The notes under the pieces are model-generated. The model was not told where the DNA came from, made no database searches, and saw only the letters and a list, made by a program, of their open reading frames with translations. From Lachnospiraceae bacterium UBA938 (GTDB taxonomy: Bacteria; Bacillota; Clostridia; Lachnospirales; Lachnospiraceae), in contig DBDG01000045.1 in the NCBI GenBank assembly GCA_002293475.1, positions 525 through 27,920 on the forward strand: a stretch of 27,396 nucleotides of DNA, in the 5' to 3' direction. Below are positions 23,928 through 27,396 of the stretch, piece after piece. The position numbers were made by a program, and so were the translations under genes. The first letter of the stretch is position 1; each line of letters opens with the position of its first letter.

Positions 23928-24707
23928 TTAGTATTTTATTGTTTTAGTAGCTGTTTTACAGATGCAATATTTGGAAATGGAAAGCTGGGCACCAGTGTGT
24001 TTAGGAATCAGCATCCTGATCATGTCGGGCAGGTAGTTATCGTATTTTACTTCAAGTATTACGCTGTCTGGATAGATCGGCACGCTTATATCGTCGCCTA
24101 TTTCATTGTCTGCTTTAATGACTTCTTTATTGCCTTCAACTTCTTTACTGACTTGCCCTTTGCCAAACATGGAAAAACCGGTTATGCCTCCGGCGTGAAG
24201 ATGCTGATCGAAGGTAATGCGCAGGTTGGATATAGGCATAACAAAAGGCTCCCGGTGATAATCCACGATGACGGAAGGCTTCAGGCCTTTCTCACGGAAG
24301 GCCACATAGACGTTTTTACAGACCTCTTCCCGGCGTTGTTCGAGTGCGGAAAAGTCGCCTTGAATCAAGGCGTCACAGGTGTCTCGGTCAATGGCTGCCG
24401 AAGCTTTGCTGACCCACATATTTTCTTTTTCTTTACATTCTAAAACAATGTGTGAAGGGTCATTGTCGTAAGCCCTTATCCGGATTTTCCGCCGGTCGCA
24501 GATGCCCCACAGTTTTTCATGATAAGCACTCTCTCTAAGATCATCAAAATAAATACTGCGGATAAAATAACCATTTTCGCCGGCATGCTTATCGTAATCC
24601 ATAACAGCGGCAATCCGGCTTTTCAAAATCAGATATTCGGCGTGGCTCAGCAGGTATTTTAGTTCGTGCCTAGCATGTTTATTATGAAAGGACCTTGAAA
24701 AAGCCAT
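23928..24707 (-). CDS. VTC-domain protein (polyphosphate polymerase-like)
   Basis: A 259-residue soluble protein of the VTC domain/CYTH-like tunnel fold, the catalytic part of yeast Vtc4 polyphosphate polymerase. Charged tunnel-lining strands are visible: RHELKYLLS (13-21), YFIRSIYFDD, RRKIRIRAYD, IVLECKEKE, MWVSKASAAI, PSVIVDYHREPFVMP, LRITFDQHL and ILEVKYDNYLP. These provide the E-x-K, R-x-R and E-x-K residues that bind triphosphate and metal. ATG 24707 has GAGG with 7-base spacing. It is the first gene of a VTC-DUF4956-CotH operon. Activity as a polyphosphate polymerase or as a triphosphate sensor is possible; the sequence does not decide. Confidence 0.9.
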   Translation of the reverse strand: MAFSRSFHNKHARHELKYLLSHAEYLILKSRIAAVMDYDKHAGENGYFIRSIYFDDLRESAYHEKLWGICDRRKIRIRAYDNDPSHIVLECKEKENMWVSKASAAIDRDTCDALIQGDFSALEQRREEVCKNVYVAFREKGLKPSVIVDYHREPFVMPISNLRITFDQHLHAGGITGFSMFGKGQVSKEVEGNKEVIKADNEIGDDISVPIYPDSVILEVKYDNYLPDMIRMLIPKHTGAQLSISKYCICKTATKTIKY

Positions 24708-24884
24708 AAATCTTCCTCAACTTACTATAATTTGTATTAATTCATCGTGTTATTCTTTAACAAGATTAGCATATTAAATTCTTATAATCAATATTTATTA
24801 CATCCATTTTTGTATTTGACTGTAGTTGTTAGTGTGAATAATATTATATTATTACCGTTTTTAATAGATTCACTTTTACAAAAA
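24708..24884. other. AT-rich divergent intergenic region
   Basis: The space between the VTC gene and the response regulator is AT-rich and carries no gene. The plus-strand promoter lies at its right end. I could not find a convincing -35/-10 pair for the VTC operon. Confidence 0.4.
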
Positions 24885-24914
24885 TTGACAAAAACCTGCT
24901 CTTGGAAATATAAT
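24885..24914 (+). promoter_or_regulatory. Promoter of the response regulator
   Basis: Consensus TTGACA (24885-24890) and TATAAT (24909-24914) with an 18-bp spacer. The leader is about 20 bases and contains AGGA, 7 bases before the ATG at 24941. Confidence 0.82.
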
Positions 24915-24940
24915 ATAAGCAGAGAAAGCAGGATATCTAG

Positions 24941-25729
24941 ATGAACATTATTGCTGTGGATGATGAACATGCCGCCTTACAGGAACTGAAAGACGTGCTG
25001 CACAAAGTGGCGGACAAAGCGGAAATAAATCTTTTCTCTTCGGCAAGGGAAGCCCTTACCTATGCCCGGAAAAGGGTGGTTGACGTGGCTTTTTTAGATA
25101 TTGAAATGGCGGAGATGAACGGTCTGCTTCTGGCCAAGTATCTTAAAGAACGTCACGGTGATACCAACATCATCTTCGTAACCGCACATAGCAGTTATAT
25201 GTCCAATGCATTCCGGCTGCATGCCTCCGGCTATGTGATGAAGCCGGCGATGGCCCCGCACATCGCCAAGGAACTGGAAAACCTGCGCCGACCGGTGAGA
25301 CATCCCGATGTCGGCATCCGGATTCAGTGTTTCGGTAATTTTGAAGTATTTATGAATGGCCGGCCGGTTACTTTTGGACGTGCGAAAGCAAAAGAAATGT
25401 TGGCCTATCTGGTGGACAGACACGGAGCCAGCGCCACCAATAAAGAGATTGCCGCGATTTTATGGGAAGACGAGCCATATGACCGCAGCCGGCAGAAACA
25501 GCTGGATAACATCATCTGCGAGCTGCTGCGTTCCCTTGACAGAGCGGGAATCAGCTCGGTTATTGTCCGGAGCACAGGGACTTATGCGATAAATACCGCC
25601 GCCGTGTACTGCGATCTGTATGAGTATGAAAAGGGAGATGCCTATGCTGTTAACTGCTATCATGGCAGGTACATGGAGAATTACAGCTGGTCGGAATTTA
25701 CGACAGGACGCTTAGACAGGATGAAATAA
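24941..25729 (+). CDS. Response regulator with SARP-like winged-helix output domain
   Basis: A 262-residue two-component regulator. The receiver domain (1-115) has acidic D7/D8, the phospho-acceptor D53 in VAFLDIEM, T81 in FVTAHS and K101 in VMKPA. The output domain (about 127-225) starts IRIQCFGNFEVFMNGRPVTF and continues as an OmpR/SARP winged helix with GRAKAKEMLAYLVDRHGASA, NKEIAAILWED and the wing STGTYAINTAAVYCDLYEYE. This is the type of receiver-SARP regulator seen often in Clostridia. No histidine kinase is next to it. Divergent position suggests it controls the VTC-DUF4956-CotH operon. The gene ends with a hairpin at 25730-25755. Confidence 0.92.
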   Translation: MNIIAVDDEHAALQELKDVLHKVADKAEINLFSSAREALTYARKRVVDVAFLDIEMAEMNGLLLAKYLKERHGDTNIIFVTAHSSYMSNAFRLHASGYVMKPAMAPHIAKELENLRRPVRHPDVGIRIQCFGNFEVFMNGRPVTFGRAKAKEMLAYLVDRHGASATNKEIAAILWEDEPYDRSRQKQLDNIICELLRSLDRAGISSVIVRSTGTYAINTAAVYCDLYEYEKGDAYAVNCYHGRYMENYSWSEFTTGRLDRMK

Positions 25730-25755
25730 CGGGAACATGACGATCCATGTTCCCG
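25730..25755. terminator. Hairpin after the response regulator
   Basis: CGGGAACATG (25730-25739) pairs perfectly with CATGTTCCCG (25746-25755) around a 6-base loop, starting right at the stop codon. No T-tract follows on the plus strand, so termination is plausible rather than certain. It separates two convergent genes. Confidence 0.55.
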
Positions 25756-25770
25756 TCGGCATAAGCTGCA

Positions 25771-26151
25771 TCATCTAGCAAACAAATAAGCATGGTAGTA
25801 AAAATTGTCTTGTTTTGATGAAGCAAAATATTTATAGCCACGATCACTAAAATCCCAATAATCTGGCTTGACATCATTCAAAACACCGAAGGACAATTTT
25901 TCCCATTTAATTTCGTTTTTTTCTAAACCTATCATCACATAACCCATAAATATTTCGCATCTTCTAGCCATGTCGTTGCCTTTTAGATCTTGTGTCCACT
26001 TAGCGGAGTGTTCTACAATTTTCATAAAATTAACATGATCTGACTTGCTCATGTCTGCCTTTGCCAAATTTACCATAGCCTCAGTATCAATTTCTTCTAA
26101 CAATTCCTTATATTTTTCATTATTAAAAAATGTTTTTGTGATATAATCCAT
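25771..26151 (-). CDS. Hypothetical small protein (AT-rich pair, gene 2)
   Basis: A 126-residue soluble protein starting MDYITKTFFNNEKYKELLEE, with no signal peptide or membrane segment and no family I recognise. It is mostly helical by composition, with aromatic residues clustered at the end (KPDYWDFSDRGYKYFASSKQ, then FYYHAYLFAR). ATG 26151 has AGGAGGAG upstream (spacing about 9-11). It follows a similar-sized unknown gene by 64 bp in the same direction. Codon use is much more AT-rich than in the metabolic genes nearby, which suggests recent acquisition. Small paired genes like these include immunity and toxin-antitoxin proteins, but nothing here proves either. Confidence 0.75.
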   Translation of the reverse strand: MDYITKTFFNNEKYKELLEEIDTEAMVNLAKADMSKSDHVNFMKIVEHSAKWTQDLKGNDMARRCEIFMGYVMIGLEKNEIKWEKLSFGVLNDVKPDYWDFSDRGYKYFASSKQDNFYYHAYLFAR

Positions 26152-26215
26152 AATTATGTGCTCCTCCTAATTGATAAGTTTTTATAATGAATTATCCGGA
26201 CTACCTGTTCCCAGA

Positions 26216-26557
26216 TCAGAATGAATACAAATCAAACTGGTACACGGTCGATTCAAATCGGTTGTATTCCTGAACGACGAAGCGCCTAGCCTTTATTGAC
26301 ATTGCACCAAAGTACATATTATCAAACTCTTTTGCAACATAAACATAGAATATAGCATTTTTAATGTTAATCGGGCTTTTATACTTTTCGCATAATTCTG
26401 TTAACTTTTCCACAAAAGAATCGCATATGTCTTTGTCGGTCTGATTAAACGCTAATTGTGCTGCTTCCCGCATGTAACCCAAGAAGCGTTCTTCATCTTC
26501 ATCTCTTATGCTGTTTACCTCTTGTATGTCTTCCTGTGATAATTCTTTTTCACTCAT
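26216..26557 (-). CDS. Hypothetical small acidic protein (AT-rich pair, gene 1)
   Basis: A 113-residue protein beginning MSEKELSQEDIQEVNSIRDE. I chose ATG 26557 because AAGGAG lies 8 bases upstream; the frame is open for 43 more codons but those upstream codons contain the promoter-like AT-rich DNA. The first 35 residues are strongly acidic and helical; the rest has KLTELCEKYKSPINIKNAIF and AMSIKARRFVVQEYNRFEST. There is no recognised domain or membrane segment. It is likely the first gene of a two-gene unit with 25771-26151. Base composition is AT-rich, like its partner. Confidence 0.75.
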   Translation of the reverse strand: MSEKELSQEDIQEVNSIRDEDEERFLGYMREAAQLAFNQTDKDICDSFVEKLTELCEKYKSPINIKNAIFYVYVAKEFDNMYFGAMSIKARRFVVQEYNRFESTVYQFDLYSF

Positions 26558-26735
26558 ATGTATCTCTCCTTTCGTTTGATATAATACGTTGCCAATACAA
26601 TTAATAAGGTAATTGACGAATAATATCCTCATCCTCCTTTGGCTATGATTGCAATCTTCTACATTGTAATATAACATGCCCATCAATTCCCCATCATTTC
26701 ATAAAAATTTATACTAAACATTTCATATGTAATGA

Positions 26736-26770
26736 TTGAGATTTTTATTCACACATGTTAGAATTAACAT
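26736..26770 (+). promoter_or_regulatory. Promoter with overlapping palindrome for the rightmost gene
   Basis: TTGAGA (26736-26741), a 17-bp spacer and TAGAAT (26759-26764). A perfect 6-bp inverted repeat ATGTTA-GAAT-TAACAT (26755-26770) covers the -10 box and is a candidate repressor site. Confidence 0.65.
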
Positions 26771-26797
26771 AAATCATATAAGCTTTCACTATTGATT

Positions 26798-26817
26798 GTT
26801 CGTCCGCGAACGCGGAC
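26798..26817 (+). promoter_or_regulatory. Two overlapping alternative hairpins in the leader
   Basis: GTTCG-TCCG-CGAAC (26798-26811) and GTCCGC-GAAC-GCGGAC (26802-26817) share bases and cannot form together. They end 13 bases before the likely ATG at 26831. A regulatory role is only a suggestion. Confidence 0.4.
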
Positions 26818-26830
26818 ATGGGGTATGAAC

Positions 26831-27396
26831 ATGACTACATGGAACGCTGCCATAATCAGTGTCATGGCCTACAGATGGGAGCCGATGACATCGGTTATAC
26901 TGATAACCATAGCTGGGAATGGCTGCGCCATTCTCATCCTCACTATGCTACTGTCTGGTATTCTGCTGAACGGGCGCGTACCCAACCGGCTTTACCCTCA
27001 TTTCCTAGCTTTGGTACTATTGGCCTTGGCGGGAAGTCTGTGCGAGCTTTCCGCGGTTTTATTGTACGGGACACCCGGCCGGACCGCCTATATTGCCATC
27101 CGCCTAATGGATATCGGCAGTTATACGTTCGGCAATCTGGCTCTCATCGTCTTTGAATTATATCTCTTCGCCTTTCTTACTTTGAAAAAAACGTTTCCGG
27201 TTCCACAGAAGCCTTTCAAGGCAGCGCTTTTCTTGGCAGGGCTCAATACTCTGTTTATGATCGGTGCGCAGAGCCAAGAGGTTTTTAACCGTCTGGATGA
27301 GCAGAACAACTTAATCGTCGTAAACATCTGGGGGGCTATGATATTACAGGTCATTTCTTTGTCGATCTGTGCTGTCATGATCCTCAGGAACAGAAA
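26831..27396 (+). CDS. Multi-pass membrane protein, N-terminal part (gene leaves the window)
   Basis: An open frame of at least 188 codons running off the right edge. It starts MTTWNAAIISVMAYRWEPMT; ATG 26831 has GGGG with 7-base spacing, and ATG 26825 is an alternative. At least four to five hydrophobic helices are seen: VILITIAGNGCAILILTMLL, LALVLLALAGSLCELSAVLL, FGNLALIVFELYLFAFL, FKAALFLAGLNTLFMIGA and VVNIWGAMILQVISLSICAV. The topology resembles the membrane sensor part of Clostridial histidine kinases or GGDEF proteins, but the output domain lies outside the window. A different frame open from 26818 to 27156 is a shadow of this gene. Confidence 0.75.
   Translation, partial: MTTWNAAIISVMAYRWEPMTSVILITIAGNGCAILILTMLLSGILLNGRVPNRLYPHFLALVLLALAGSLCELSAVLLYGTPGRTAYIAIRLMDIGSYTFGNLALIVFELYLFAFLTLKKTFPVPQKPFKAALFLAGLNTLFMIGAQSQEVFNRLDEQNNLIVVNIWGAMILQVISLSICAVMILRNR

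Noticed and set aside
26818..27156. A 112-codon plus-strand frame
   Set aside because: Its product is not membrane-like and has no clear family; the overlapping frame starting at 26831 stays open to the window end with clear transmembrane helices and a better-spaced ribosome site.

Overview
The window looks like a chromosomal segment of a low-to-medium GC anaerobic Firmicute, most likely class Clostridia and probably Lachnospiraceae-like. The reasons are purine-rich ribosome binding sites, TTGACA/TATAAT promoters with 17-18 bp spacers, the Firmicute gene order era-yqzL-recO, a giant 2-hydroxyacyl-CoA-dehydratase activase of the type found in strict anaerobes, an ECF transporter S component and several lipoproteins. 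Taxonomy is inferred from gene content only. I see no prophage, CRISPR array, rRNA, tRNA or transposase gene.

Region 1 (1-8750) is housekeeping and lies on the minus strand. Read in the direction of transcription it contains an M16C (PreP/Cym1-like) metallopeptidase, a DUF4349 lipoprotein, era, the tiny yqzL gene (overlapping recO), recO without its zinc finger, a lipoprotein of unknown function with its own promoter, and the first 655 codons of alaS. Just upstream, at 8820-8951, is a compact stand-alone small-RNA gene with its own promoter, three hairpins and an intrinsic terminator.

Region 2 (9035-12273, minus) is a four-gene operon: a rhomboid-fold membrane protein without the catalytic serine motif but with a zinc ribbon, a sigma-70-like protein without region 4 and without a normal region 2.4, an acyltransferase-3 membrane enzyme, and an unknown protein. 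A 490-bp intergenic region carries divergent promoters. Across it lies the plus-strand 1408-residue activase (12764-16990).

Region 3 (16988-20703) holds the most unusual feature: three copies of a 243-244 bp structured palindrome (17024-17267, 17487-17729, 20374-20616). Each lies just 3' of a gene, in the same orientation relative to that gene, and is joined to the stop codon by a short tandem array whose period differs at every site (13, 14 and 6/12 bp). Arm sequences differ between copies, but almost every change is compensated in the opposite arm, so pairing is conserved. Between the copies lie an alpha/beta hydrolase, a uridine-kinase-like P-loop kinase and an ECF S component.

Region 4 (20700-25755) is a VTC-domain / DUF4956 / CotH-kinase operon on the minus strand, divergent from a response regulator with a SARP-like winged-helix output domain. 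Region 5 (25771-27396) has two small AT-rich unknown genes and the start of a multi-pass membrane protein that leaves the window. Short tandem repeats at or soon after stop codons recur through the window and may be a genome-wide habit.
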